A stretch of DNA of 64,000 bases from Plazaster borealis (taxonomy: Eukaryota > Echinodermata > Asteroidea > Forcipulatida > Labidiasteridae), in contig CM037474.1 in NCBI GenBank assembly GCA_021014325.1, positions 7,419,130 through 7,483,129 on the forward strand. The letters are read 5' to 3'. Numbering within the stretch: the first letter of the stretch is position 1; each line of letters opens with the position of its first letter. The notes beneath the pieces are model-generated. The model made no database searches. It saw nothing but the letters and a program-made list of their open reading frames with translations, and was not told where the DNA came from. Position numbers and translations under genes: made by a program. This document shows positions 1 through 12,700 of the stretch, piece by piece.

Positions 1-2282
1 TTATGCCGGGTCATTATGCCTACTGCTAGTTGTTGCGCTTATAGTAACACGTTCGTGTTCGTTGGTAAAACCATAAAACAGCCTTAGTCATGTTAGTTAA
101 AATGGATATAGAAAGTGTTGCAAGACAAAGTTTTGGAAATACCCCCACTCAAGAATAACGCTGGTGAAGCCGTCACAAGTGGTAAGTCAATGCTTTTCTG
201 CAGTACAAAATTACATTATAGATTTTTGTTTGCCCCCCCTAAACTTAAGTTTGCCCCCCCCCCCCGATTGGTGCTGCCACTCACTGACACTGTAATGACT
301 GTCTAGGTAGTAGGAGTTAGGAGTAGGTGTTAGCCACTGCCGACGTCCTGAGTGTGTACAACGCTTCTCTACGTACCGTACACGTACAATGCAGACCAAA
401 ATATAAGACTAAGACTAAGAGTAAGAGTTGCCCCCCACACCCTATTTTTACCTGATCTTTGAAGCTGAGGGGGAGTGTCCGTTCCCCATGCAAAGTGTTC
501 CGAACATAAAATAACCCCCTACCTACGTCACTATCTCATACTCGTGAAAACCCGACAGAGGGCGCGCTTTACGTTTGACGACTGTCTTCGTGGGCGCACC
601 ACTCTAAATTAATAATCTCCCATAGGAACCAATGCTAAATGATAATTATTCAAAAATACTCAAAAAATCGTGTAAGTCTCTCAGCCTCTTGAAAACCAAT
701 CAGACATATTTCCGGACAACTAAACTTCAGAATATTCTTTTCAATTTTTGGCAGGTCAACCGTTTGGAATTTTTGCTAACTACCCCAGAAGAAAAAAACA
801 CGATTTTTTTGTTTTTTCCAAAACCGACTTGCTGCCAGTTTTTGTGAAGCACTTCTCCACTTCCCCGGTCAAATAGGGCCAACTTTAACGCCTAAATTTA
901 TCAAGTCTCCTCAAAAGTTGAAGCACAGAACCCCCAGGATGTGATATATTCTTATATTTACACAATCTATTAATTATTGCATGACCCCCAAAACGTTATA
1001 ATTAAAAATAAGTTGTGGGTTTACAAATTATGATAAGTAGCTTGGCGCATGAATTCTGGCTTATTTAGTGTGGTGCACCCTATAAGGGCACTTAATGATT
1101 CTTTATGGTTGAAAAATTATGCTTAAATCGTTGAGAATAAGTCACTGTCTTGATATCTGGAAAAAAAATTGAAATGTTATTGCGTTCGTCTACAACAAGG
1201 TCAAACATGTTGGAGCATTTACATGTACTCTAAGCAATGCGGGAAGAAAAACCTGCACGACACTGTGTACATTCTAAGCACAAGTCCGAAGTTATATCCA
1301 AGTCCTCACTCAAAGAAGTTATTAATATGTCCCTTTTTTATTACAGGATCATAAAAACCTTACAAGTTATTTAATTAATCATTAAGAAGATGTTAACTGG
1401 CATGAACAAGCTGTAAAAAAGGAGGCTGGCCGGGGGGCACATTTTACTTTCCCTTAAATTTGTCTAAACCATGCATTCATATTAGTCTAAAATGGGGAGC
1501 TTTATAAAATCTAGAAAACACATAGGTCACTTTTTGTACATTTAACTGCCCTTTCAAATTGTATTCTTCCTCTGGAAAGGGGTTAAAGGGGGAAGGGATG
1601 GGCGGGGCGTGGGCGGGGCATGTTGAAAAAGGCCAAACCATTATGATTGTTTCTGGTTGATGGGGACCAAAAACAGATGGCTATTATCTTAGACAATTCC
1701 CCTGGGATGGGGCCTTTTCACAGGTCTTACTGTCCAATATGGAGCATTGGCAATGGTTTTATCTTGATGAATTTTTGTGAAATTTTATCTGAAATTGAAA
1801 AAAAACCAACAACAACAACAACAACGTTTGGCATATCGGCCGAAATTTGTGCGTTCAGCGTAGTGTCGGCCCTGATACGCTAGCTTGTGCATCGGGAGAA
1901 CTCTAAAAGTATGTGTGCTTTTAGACCACAACTAATGTGAGATCACTGATGATGGATGCCATTCAATGACTGTAACAAATCCATAAAAATGGGTAGAGTT
2001 AGACGCGGCATTTTCAAGATGCAAAAAACTTGGTTCAAGCCGAAAAATTAATTTCGCTACAAGACAAAGGCAGTGAAACTAAAGTATACCCACACTACGG
2101 TATGTCAGGCCAACTCATCAGCAGTTGAGTTTAGCCGCCCCAAATACGGAGCGAGGAGATTTCTGCCACATTGCAGCACAGATGGAACAAGACAACCGCA
2201 GAAATGCGATGCTCCTTCGCCAAAAAGTTGTAGAAATGGCTCCAGTTGACAAGATCCAGCTCAAGGGAGTGACCCAATAGCC
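1..2282. other. Upstream intergenic region, no gene recognised
   Basis: AT-rich sequence with short C runs (for example near 230-265) and no ORF that resembles a protein family. A CAA/AAC microsatellite lies near 1803-1825, and GGGCGGGGC boxes occur near 1600-1620. Nothing else is supported. Confidence 0.6.
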
Positions 2283-2520
2283 AACAAATGTGGCCACGGG
2301 CTGGGCAGCACTCTCTGTTTGGCTGCTGTTGACCACCAGGCTCAGTGGTGGCCGTCAGCTGGGCAGCACCCTCTGTTTGGCTGCTGTTGACCGCCAAGCT
2401 CAGTGGTGGCCGTCAGCTGGGCAGCACCCTCTGTTTGGCTGCTGTTGACCGCCAGGCTCAGTGGTGGCCGTCAGCTGGGCAGCACCCTCTGTTTGGCTGC
2501 TGTTGACCGCTAGGCTCAGT
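2283..2520. repeat. 58-bp tandem repeat, about 4 copies
   Basis: The words CTCAGTGGTGGCCGTCAGCT and GGGCAGCACCCTCTGTTTGG recur at 58-bp spacing (copies near 2341, 2399, 2457, 2515). The first copy is more diverged. The short ORFs in it are by-products of the repeat. Confidence 0.85.
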
Positions 2521-2859
2521 TGTGTGCCAGGGCGGGGGTGGCCGCCTTCATATTCTGGTGTGATGGGTCCCCAGCCGTTCGCGCTCCCTGCTCCTTACGG
2601 CTGAGGCTACTCTCGATCGCCGGGGAGGTGGCGTCAGGGGCCGCTCCAAGTGGAGGTGCCCCCCCCCGTCCGGACCGTCCCCAAGGGAGAAGAGGTCACT
2701 CAGGTCCGGTGAGGTGGTGTCGGGGCCGTCCCAAGTGATCACCCCCCCCCCCTTGCTGATGCTAACGGTTCGGTGACGGTTGTCTCTGTAGGGGTAGTGG
2801 AGATGGAGACGGGGACCGTTCCGTGCGGCAAAGATCCCCCTCCCTGGATGGCCTTGCTG

Positions 2860-3130
2860 GCGTTGGGTTGGTTGGAGCAGTTGAGTGGTCACGACCCCCC
2901 CCCCCCCGCTCCATCGGCTCCTCGTCCACCTCCGACGGCCTGGCTGGCATTTTGGTTAGATAAAGCGGTTGGAGAATGCTCCGAGTGGTCACGACCCTCC
3001 CCCACTTCGTTGGCTCCTCATCCATCTCTGACGGCCTGGCTGGCATTTGGTTGGATGAAGCGGTTTGAGGGTGCTCCGAGTGGTCATAAACCTCCCCCAC
3101 CTCTCCGTCGGCTCCTCATCCATCTCTGTG
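2860..3130. repeat. Degenerate tandem repeat with a unit of about 95-100 bp
   Basis: The segment GAGTGGTCAYRA followed by a C run, then GGCTCCTC and GACGGCCTGGCTGGCATTT, recurs near 2883, 2983 and 3078. Long C homopolymers interrupt the copies. It lies just 3' (on the - strand) of the gag-protease relic. Confidence 0.65.
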
Positions 3131-3536
3131 TACTTCCATAGAGAAAGGACACACTGCTCAGCGGCAGGAAATGCGCCACGGGCTTGTTTATAAAGTAATT
3201 AGCGCTGGTCGTAAAACAGCTGTTTACGACCGCGGTAACACACATAGAACCTTTGAAATCCATGTACTTCTCTGGTCCTTTCTCTATGGTACTTCCAACT
3301 CGTACCAAAGGTGCCGGAGACGCATCTGGGCGGTAGAAACGCTGGTCGCACCCATAAAGGGCACCAGTAGGGTTTCTCTGGATGGAGTATCGGACATGCT
3401 GTGCGCTGGTCTCAAACTTGAAGAATTCTTTCTTGCAGTAACAGCAGACCATAGCCGTGTAACCCATTCTTTGTTTCGCCAGTACCTCTTCTCCAGTGAT
3501 TGCATCGTGAACGGCCGGTAAAACTGTTCTCCACAT
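3084..3536 (-). CDS. Unrecognised 150-codon open frame beside the retroelement relic
   Basis: This is an open - strand frame, in the same frame as the protease-like frame at 3944-3594. It has a Cys-rich segment (CCYCKKEFFKFETSAQHVRY) with a loose zinc-finger look: CxxC followed by a His. I do not recognise the family and see no reverse transcriptase motif. It could be a leftover of the retroelement or a chance ORF. The C-terminal 20 residues run into the degenerate repeat. Confidence 0.25.
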   Translation of the reverse strand: MWRTVLPAVHDAITGEEVLAKQRMGYTAMVCCYCKKEFFKFETSAQHVRYSIQRNPTGALYGCDQRFYRPDASPAPLVRVGSTIEKGPEKYMDFKGSMCVTAVVNSCFTTSANYFINKPVAHFLPLSSVSFLYGSTQRWMRSRRRGGGGL

Positions 3537-3593
3537 CCATCACTGTCGTTACTGTTAAACATGCATAGTCCCTTTTATAGTTCGGTTGTCTGC

Positions 3594-4597
3594 TCATTGG
3601 ATAACTTCTGGCTCTACATTAGCAACAGTGCAAGTGTGGGTTATGAATTGGTCCCTGATCTGCAATTTAAAGTTAGCCTCCCTTGTGCCTGCATTGGACT
3701 CCCGTCCGCCATCCTCAAGGATGTGACAAAGGTTGGGGGTTTGGCTTTTCTGATCCCGGAAATCCATTGTATAGATCCGCTCCGATATCAGACTCACCGA
3801 TGCCACTGTGTCAAGCAGAAACCACACTGGTGTGGATGCGACCTTCCAGAAACATAGTTTACCCTGGGGAGTGCCCTCATGGTGTTCGTCTGGCCCTGTC
3901 TGGGGTCCCCTGCCGTACGGTCTTTTGTGTCTGTCTCGTCGCACGTTGTCATCTCCGCAGAGTGTGGTTAGTTATAGCCCCCGCTTGCCGGAAGTGGCCA
4001 AACTCATGGCAACCGAAACACTCCATCATTGGTCGGTTGGCAGGGGTGTGTAGCTGGTACTCTCCTTCATCACTAATATTGAGGCGGTGGCGGCTGTAGC
4101 GAGTGTGATTGCCTCGGTCATGGTTGTCGCTTTCCAGGAAATGTGTTGGAGTTGCTCGTCGTCCGTCGCATTGTGGAACGTATACTGCCAATTCCTCCCG
4201 CGCCTGGACGGGCAACTTTGGGTAGCTCTTGAATACTTGTCGAATGGACTGTCCCACTGCTGATCGTTTCCTTCCGACGTCTGGTGCGCATCGACAATTA
4301 TTGGGCCCGGTGTAACGGAATCTGGGCCGTAACCCCGAATCATTCCTCGAAATACTCCAGGATGGGGGAATATACTTTGCGTGCCATTGGCCTCCAGTGC
4401 CGAGCCCCTCGGGTGTGAAGCCAGGAACATTGCCTTCTCCGTTTCATCCCACTGGTTGACTGCTGCAACGCAAAATGAATCAGGTAGTCTGCCCATGAAG
4501 AGACTCCGTCGAATTTATCTGGGAGCATCAGTGGTTTGCGTTCCCTGGGCTCCGCCCCCTGAAGTTGCTCCGAGCGGAGCTGGTCCGTTGTATCCAC
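3594..4597 (-). pseudogene. Broken Ty3/gypsy-type gag-protease relic
   Basis: Three reading frames must be linked to follow the similarity, so the copy is inactive. 4597-4490 has a gag-like opening (LPDKFDGVSSWADYLIHF). After a frame change, 4496-4330 continues with VNQWDETEKAMFLA and a RGSA word typical of these gag proteins. After another change, 4257-3950 carries a zinc-knuckle-like CFGCHEFGHF in which the last Cys of CCHC is replaced. In a further frame, 3944-3594 has a retropepsin-like segment in which the catalytic Asp-Thr-Gly reads Asp-Thr-Val. No reverse transcriptase, RNase H or integrase follows, and I found no LTR pair. This is an old, truncated copy. Confidence 0.65.
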
Positions 4598-4939
4598 CGG
4601 AGCAGGGAAGAACTGTCAGGAGTGGGACCGGGTGTCTGATGTAAATGCGTACTCAGTACGGGGCTGCTCTTAATTAAAACTTATCTAGTGCATGAATGCG
4701 TGTCGGACGGTACGGCTCAGAGTGGATCCGTGCGCCCGAGGTAAATGCGTGCGCAGCATGGGGCAGGTCTGAATTGTGTATCCTTAGTCTCGCCTAGCCC
4801 TCCGATTATAATCCACCCTGTCTGGCTAAAAGCTTGGCTGTACCCAAGAACTCCCTAAAATCCCGGAAGTTAACATTAATACCCTGTCCTCCTGCCCCGG
4901 GCTTTCCTCGAAGAAGGATAGCAATGTATCTACTGTGTG

Positions 4940-5465
4940 ATGAAACAACGCCGGGGGGGGGGGGTAGGGTGGCCCCCCCCCCATGATCTGGCAACCTCCA
5001 TACTTGCTCGGCCTCGTGTATTTATCGTCCAAGGAAAAACAGTAACCTTTTCTCGAACCAAATTATTGAATGAATGAAACAGTTAGGAGCGACAGGACGT
5101 GCTGAAAGTCAAAAGATCGATGCAGTCGTTTGGAACGACTCTGGGGCGTCTTGGTTTCAGACGTCGATCTTGTCATGAGCCGAACAATGTAAATGTTATG
5201 TTAAGTTCGCCAGTCTGAAACCTACATTTATTTGGGTCGACCTAGAGTCGCTCCTAATCTATTCGGTTCGGCGCGACTCGGGAGCGCCTGTGTCTGAACC
5301 GGGTGTTAGCTTTTCCGGTTCACACAGTTTTCAAGGAGAAGGATACTTTTCTTGTGTTTTCTGAGCGTCTGACGAGAACTTTACAATCATCGAGTGTATA
5401 GGAGACGCATCCCCGGCAACCGGGTATTTACCCCATCGCCGCCCAGCGGGGGGGGGGGGGGGCTG
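4940..5465. repeat. Cluster of G and C homopolymers
   Basis: G runs near 4951-4962 and 5449-5462 and a C run near 4973-4981 flank unannotated sequence. A short inverted pair (TTAGGAGCGAC near 5091 and its complement near 5247) may mark a small foldback element, but the arms are only 11 bp. Runs this long often contain base-count errors. Confidence 0.5.
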
Positions 5466-6560
5466 CACTGCTTCACTGCGGTGCCGTGTATGGTGGAAGT
5501 TTGTCTGACAACCGGGTATTTTGAACAAAAGTGACGTCATTATTGCGGAATGCTCAACCCCTTGCATTGGCCGCCATCTATCGTTGATGAAACGGGCGTG
5601 AAAGGCTACTGAGAGTTGTGCGCAGCGCGTACCGAACGCCCGTTTTTCATCAAAGATGGTGCGGTCAATGTGCAATTCATTTCAGGATAGGACATCGACT
5701 GTGGGCTACTCATCCCGAGTCCTTTCAAACAAAACCGTGCACAACATTTATTATACGTGCCCACACAAATTCTCGGTCAATGTTTGTAAACAATATAAAA
5801 GAACTCTCAGACACTGGTTTAGATTTTGAGCCCACTGGCTAGAGGTTTTGGTTAATTCCAGTCTCATATTACCGCGGGTATCATAATACCGCGGTATCAG
5901 AAAGTTTTACTTATTTGCGGTGCTAGTAGTAACGTCATCTGGACGACTTTCATCAATGAACTACTGCATAAATTCTTAAACGTCCCGGAACTTCATTTAG
6001 GCCTGAATATTTTGTAGAAAACACGTTATTTTCCCGACCCGAAGTTCCGCTAACACGAAGTTTGTCGAACTCAAAAGTGCCATCATTATAATGTTCACCT
6101 TAATTCTTTGTCTTACCCTTGAAATACCAGTGTCCAGCTCCTGTTAAAACTTTTGGGGAAAAAAGATTGACAACGAAAGAACGTGTTTTCACCCCCAAAA
6201 AAGTGTTTTTAAATATCCGGGCAAATACAGGCTAGAAACGAAAACTAAATTTCGGCAACTTTTGTAAAGGGCGCCCTCAATATGTTTGTTTAACACACAA
6301 TGCATGGTTAGACATCTGAACGTGTCGTCGTGTGCATGCTGTCATGGCTGAGGCATGGGTGATGATGTGATTGTGAAAAAATGTGAACAATTGTGAGGTC
6401 AATTGTGAGGTACATTCATCATGTGTTAGTAGTCCGAAGTCAACATAACCCAAGCCATTTATTTATTTATGGCATGCCTTTATAAATGTACATCTTCAAT
6501 TGGACATAGGCTACACTGTGTGGCATTTGACATGACAATGTCCGCCGTACACAAGAGCCC
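5466..6560. other. ATXN10 5' flank, no gene recognised
   Basis: No coding similarity. An inverted pair of short words (GCCCGTTTTTCATCAA near 5638 and TTGATGAAACGGGC near 5584) is present. The ATXN10 promoter and 5' UTR should lie in the last few hundred bases. The 100 bp before the start codon are less AT-rich than the surroundings and contain no obvious TATA box. Confidence 0.5.
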
Positions 6561-6639
6561 AGGGCCGGCTGGCTGCTGGGTGCGAGAAAACTAGGTTGCT
6601 ACACACACAGCAAGGAAGTAGCGGAGTCCTAGCAAGAAT

Positions 6640-6791
6640 ATGGAAAATTCTAACCAAAGCACGATCAACGAGATAACAGAATACCTGCAAAGAACTGATT
6701 TATATCAAGGTCTCATTAACGAAGAAAGAGCAACAGAACTAAGACATGTTTTACAAAATATGTCTGAGATGACAAAGCAGAGTGAAAACAG
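6640..6791 (+). CDS. ATXN10: ATXN10 coding exon 1
   Basis: This exon encodes a polar, helical N-terminus (MENSNQSTINEITEYLQR...) ending at SEN plus two bases of an Arg codon. The donor is AACAG|GTCAGC. The phase (two bases over) fits the A that opens exon 2. The N-terminus is not conserved with the vertebrate protein, so the assignment rests on the strong start context, the upstream in-frame stop and the phase match. Confidence 0.8.
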
Positions 6792-9700
6792 GTCAGCATA
6801 CAATAATGGCAGTAATTCACTTGCGATTAATCTTAATCAGAATATAATCACTAGATCCATCAAGGGTTATGATTATTGCAACAGACATGGCAGTCAATGC
6901 TAGTGTGTGTATGTAGAATAAAAACAGGTGTAGCTTAAGGTAGCGACTGTATAGCCGGCGTAGGCCTTGAATGATGTTATTATAAGCAGGCAGATCGTAT
7001 CTAGCGCCATATTTGTCGCGTATAGCAGGAATAGCTGACTGTATGGTATTCACTTTCTACAGGTCACCTTCCTTCCATATAATCATAGCACAAGCGGATT
7101 CATAACCAATGGACTACGATCGAGACTCCCTCCTCTTGTCAACATTTTCAATTTTAACCCCTCAAAAATAAGAATATTCTTCTTTTATATGAAATTTACT
7201 CCTACATTTAATTGCATAGTCACTGATATACTGCTATAGTGTACATGTACCTTGTCCTTTTCCGATTTGTGGCTACCAAAGTTTTTTGGAAAGGGAAATA
7301 AGTTCAAAATTGTAAACATGAATTCAAAGTCACAACAACGTTTGTGCAGAACCAAACTAAGATTTAAGGTATTTCCAACCTCGGTACCCAAAAAACATCC
7401 CCCATCCCCACTGGCTATGTCACGTTTGCAAAGGACATTTAAGCATGGAGGTAGAAATAGTTTGGCGGATGGCAGGTGGCGTGGCCGGCTGGGTGTGGGT
7501 AGGGTAGCTCAGTGCGTGTGAAGGAGTCAAGTTTTTCTTGAATTTTTGCCACGAAATTACAGCATTTAATGTATGAGCCTAATTGTCCATTGACAAATTG
7601 CCATTGTTAATGTAAGTCGAGAAAAATTTGAGAAAATAAAAAATGACCTCAGGGGCTAAGAAAATGAGCAAGGCAACAGGAACATATGCTTAAGTTAGGC
7701 CGCAGTCCACGCATGATTGATCACGGTTATCACTTTCGTGGAGGCTATCCTGTAGAGCTCTATGGGCGATCTCAACTATAGTTGGGGCGGCCCAACTGTA
7801 ACACTCAAGTAGTTGGGACAATTGTCAAGTTTGGACAGAACAGGCCTATCGTTTATCGCAAGAATGCCTAAACCGGCTAAATATCCACTGCCTAACCAGT
7901 ACTGTAATGACAAGCGAATGAGTGTGTGTGGCTAATTGTTAATGTCTGGACCCAAAGAATCAGCCCCACATTTTGGGATTGGCCTACTTCTAGAATTAGT
8001 AATATGTATGATAGGGGGGCCTAAATTGGTAATGGTACAGTTCTTGGAGTGGATCATCCCTGCTATAGACCGTGTAATCCTAAGTTGTTTAAAAAAGAGT
8101 GACCATGTTCATTTTAGGGCCTTTCTGGCAGGCAAGATACTACACTGATCACGTGGGAAATGTTACATTTTGTGTCATAATTTCCACACTAAATGCAAGA
8201 GTTATGAAATTAACAGCTAAACAAGTTTTGAAATGTGCCCCCTATCTTCATACTGTATGAAAAGTTGATACAAATCAGAGGGTGCAATATCCATAAAATA
8301 TCTGATTTTATGTTGTCTTCCATTGAGCTGTGGACAAATCCTGCCTTCAGAAAGTCCAGGCACTGTGACACTTTTGTAGACATGTGATGTCACAGTTCAA
8401 ATGTTCAAATAATATGTCAACATGTGATGTCACATGTGATGTTGGACTATAGTTGGTCTGGGCCAGCTGGTTTTTCAGCGTGGCCTAGGGGAGGGGGTGT
8501 CGTCAGGAGGCGTAATTTCTGCTGTTAGTGGTGGTGGGGAGGGTAAATGCTTTCTTTAGTACAAAAGGTTTTTATACTTAAAGGCATACAATTGCAACTG
8601 AAAAGACTAAGATGAGGATGGGCTTTTTTTCTACTTCTTTAAGTATTTTTGAGAAGGGGCACCGGCAGTTGATCTGGATTGTCAATGTTGCTGGGCACAT
8701 TCATAGTTGGCCCAATTCTATACTTGGTGGTTACTTTTATGTTGGTAATTACTGAGATAACAAATGCACACTAAGTTTTAATCTATAATTGCTTACTTTA
8801 TAATAGACTGCATAGACCTAAGAGCTACAACCAGACCATGTGTAAATATTTGGCAAATCTGTTCAAGGTTTTCCCATACATTTAAATGAAATGGCCCAAT
8901 TGGGTACATTTCAAATGTTAAAAAAAAAGTCAACAAAATTTGTCAAATTTTAACCTTTGGTTAGTTGTAACCCTCAGTCTACGACTGTCAGGAAGATCAA
9001 AGGCAATAATTATCACATTAACTTTATATGAACTTGAACTTTAACTTTAACTTTGCTACAGTTGTGCAAATTACTTGGTATCTCACCAGAGAACTATGAA
9101 TGAGGTAAAAATATCGTTTACTTCTCAGTTTTAGCATTCAGTGTGCACAAAAAATGTTAACAGTCTAAACAAAATTCATGCAAAATTTCCAGATGAAATC
9201 TCTGTTAAAAAAAAATTGTAAAAACTGATCAGTGCCATCAGTTTGTGTCATCTTTGAGACAGTGTAAGAAAAATAAACTCTAATACCTTTGTGTGTGGAT
9301 ACGACATCCACACTCATGCTGAAGTTTTTCCCAACTCACAAAGAAGAAATGCACAAATTCATATGCTTCGTATAAATACAGAAAGGAAAAAAAGGAAAAT
9401 CTGAACTTAAGAAAAGTTGAAATTGAAATTGGCGTCTTGTGTGGAAAGAGCTTCTTTTTTAAATTTTTTAAAATATACTTCATGAGCAAATGTGAACAAT
9501 AACCCAACAGACATTAACGAGGTCAATGAACAGAATTAAAATTAGAACAGTTGCTAGACAAGTATAACAGAAAACAAAGATTATATAGTATCCAGGAAAC
9601 ACTCTACTGATTTATATTATTTAGTGTTAATATATATTTGTTTGTGTATGCTTGGTTAGAACCCTAATGACGGAAGCTGCCCTAGTGAAGTTATGCAGGC

Positions 9701-12700
9701 TGCTGGATGGCTTTCACACACAAGTCAAAGCCAGTGTGAATACTGATGATTCTGTGATGACAGACAAGTCCTTAATATTAACATGCACCTGGTGCTTGAG
9801 ATGTTTAAGGAACTCCTGTGTACAATCTCCACTGAACCAGAAGATCATTTGGTGAGTAATTTATTGAGTGTCAATCTTGACATCAAAGCAGTGCCTTGTA
9901 TGCTTTATATACTGTGTTGGTAATGACCAACAGTACATGAATGTATTTGGGGTAAATTAAAGCTACATGTAGTATTAGTAACAGCTTTATAGCTCATTGG
10001 GTGAAGTCTTATTTAATTGGCTTTACTTGAGGCATTTCCTAGGAAATAAAAACAAATATATAAAATGTTTACAAACATGAAGAATCTAATGACTTTGAAT
10101 AAGTGTCTGCAAACTCTACGTTACCGTTCCTGAAGCAAGTATAAATACCTCCTTCTCAAAAGTTTACAATTTAATTGTGTCTTTCTTGCATATGTTTTTA
10201 TCCTGATGAATGGACTGCCTGTATTCACTGTAAACTGCCATACACCCCTACACTACAATGCAACTCATGTCTTGTTTAATCTATTTTGCAGTACTAAATT
10301 TAAATAATCCATGCTATGTTTAATCACATTAATATTTCTTTTGTAACCAGTTTGTCTTATTATGAACATGATTCAGGAATGCAGGAGCATCAAAGTTCTT
10401 AAAACAGCTCATAATCTTCATATCAGCTGCTCCACAACCCTTACAAGAAGACATTGCTGTGTGTCTAAGATGTGCTATTCAGCTTCTTGGTAACCTTTTA
10501 AGTGGTCAATCAGAGCTCCTGTCCATCACATGGGGACACATCTTCCCTCAAATGTGTCTGTAAGTTGATTGCAAGTGATCTTTGTATAACCATGGGCTAC
10601 AATATATTGGTGTTTAATTTTAGGATTACACCCAAGTTTACAATAAAACCTTGGAATGTTTCAAGTTGCATCCCCTTAAGGTGATCCCTCTGCTGTCACT
10701 TCCCAGGATGTATCATAAACTTAGGTGTAATCCCTGGCTACAAGGTAGTTACAGGTTGAATGGCTTCTGACTGGCACTCCCGAAGAAAGATATTGACAAA
10801 ATAGTGGAGGCTGCCAACATTAGGGCTAGATAACTCACTTGGTAGAGCGCCGGCACGTTAATCTGGAGGTCACAGGTTCAAGTCCCGCTCTAGTCAACTT
10901 TTCTTTGTTCAACCCAAAATTCTTCGAATATTCTTCCAACACTATTGATGGTACATCAAGCTTGTGGCTCACAAACATCACGTTTAGGCATCGTTGTTAT
11001 CATTTTTGCCCTGGACATATTTTGGGTTTTGTTTTTTTATTCATGAGCAGTTGAGGAAAATGAATGAACTATACCCATATTATTTGAGAATGATTACATC
11101 CTTGCTTCACTTTTTGATGATGTAATCTTCATGTACATCAAGTTTCTTAGGCATGGTCTGTGACCTTCAGGTATTATTCTCTTCCTTTATGTGTCTGCCT
11201 CTGTCTCAGATTTCTAGGACTCGGTACTGTTCTGGTCTGGGTTTCAGTCTCTGTGTTGGACTTCAGATATTGGCTTCACTGTATATTTAACATGATCCTA
11301 GCTTTAACAGTACACAATTGTTGTATGCAGGTTCATATTTCATGGAGTCATTCTGCGGGAAAAACAGTACATGTATAATGTATGCAGACCTATTACATAC
11401 ACTGCTTACGGTGTGTTATTTAATATCAACACAAGAGGCTATTGCAATCAGTGCATGGAATTCAATTGAAAATAATGAGCTATGATATGGTTCATCATGA
11501 CGTTTGTAGAGAAGCTTTTGTGTTGGACATCCTACACTGATTGTACTAGGCAATTTGAACGCACCCCTTTTCAATTTACAGCAAATTCAGACACCCTTTT
11601 CCCAGCTCTGTCTCAAACTTTGTGGTTGAAGCACTTCATTTTTGATTTTTTTTAATGCAAATATTAGTGTTTGATTTGAAAATGTATGAACATTTTACCT
11701 TGAAGCACTTATTTTATTAGATATTTTGGTGGAAACAAAACTTTTTGCCTCCAATGTTCATTCAAGTATGGATGGGTAAAGGCAAGCTTATATTGACAAA
11801 CCCAGTTGAACTGCTTTTTCATATTAGAAAATTTCAGTTGTAGAAAACAACTTGACAACAACTTGTTAATACAATTAATTTTGTTCTCTAAACCTAGCTC
11901 AGTATTTCAATGTGCTGACACCAAAGCATCTCAATATCTATGTGTGGTGATCCAGATGTGTATTCAAGACATTCCAGTTACGTACACAAAACAGCTTTGG
12001 ACATGTGATGATGGGTATCAATTAATAGAAGCTGTACTGACACTATGTGAGAACGAAACAGAGCAGGATTTCAGGTAAGGATCCAAACTTTATTCATGGA
12101 CCCATCTTGGTCATCAAGTTATGCCATTTCAGGTAACTTGTTCTCTATATATATAAAAAAAGGGTATTGCAAAGAACAGCCCTCTGAACATGTAGGTTCA
12201 TGTAACAATTATGTGGACTAACTCACATCAACGACTACTGTCGGAGCAGTCTTGTATTTTTGTACAAACCAAGGCCTACTGTCAGATCAGTTGTTGTTAC
12301 TTTATACATAATATACAAGGGCCTTCTGTCAGAGAAGTCTTAGTAACTTTATACAAACCAAGGTCTACTGTCAGAGAAGTTATTTTGCCAGTTGTGCCAG
12401 TAAGTGATCAATTTCTTAATGTTTTAGGAGTAATAAGTTAGAGGTAAACTGAGTGAAAATAAGCGCCTATTACATAAGGTTTTGACAAACTACCACTTGG
12501 TGACCTACCATGTGCACTTTACAAAGACAAAATGGGGAAAATGGTTGTTGAAAATGCACAAATAACACATTCAAACACCATGGCAATAACTAGACGCCTT
12601 TTTGTATTAGCAGAGTTGAGTTAAAGTAACAGTTAGTGATTGGTCACCACATTAACAATTTGAATAAAATTGAAAATGTTATCTCACCCCTTCTGTTGTC

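Noticed and set aside
10824..10896. Functional tRNA-Asn(GTT)
   Set aside because: The base before the anticodon is C instead of T, and the D and T stems have mismatches. It fits a SINE-derived head better.
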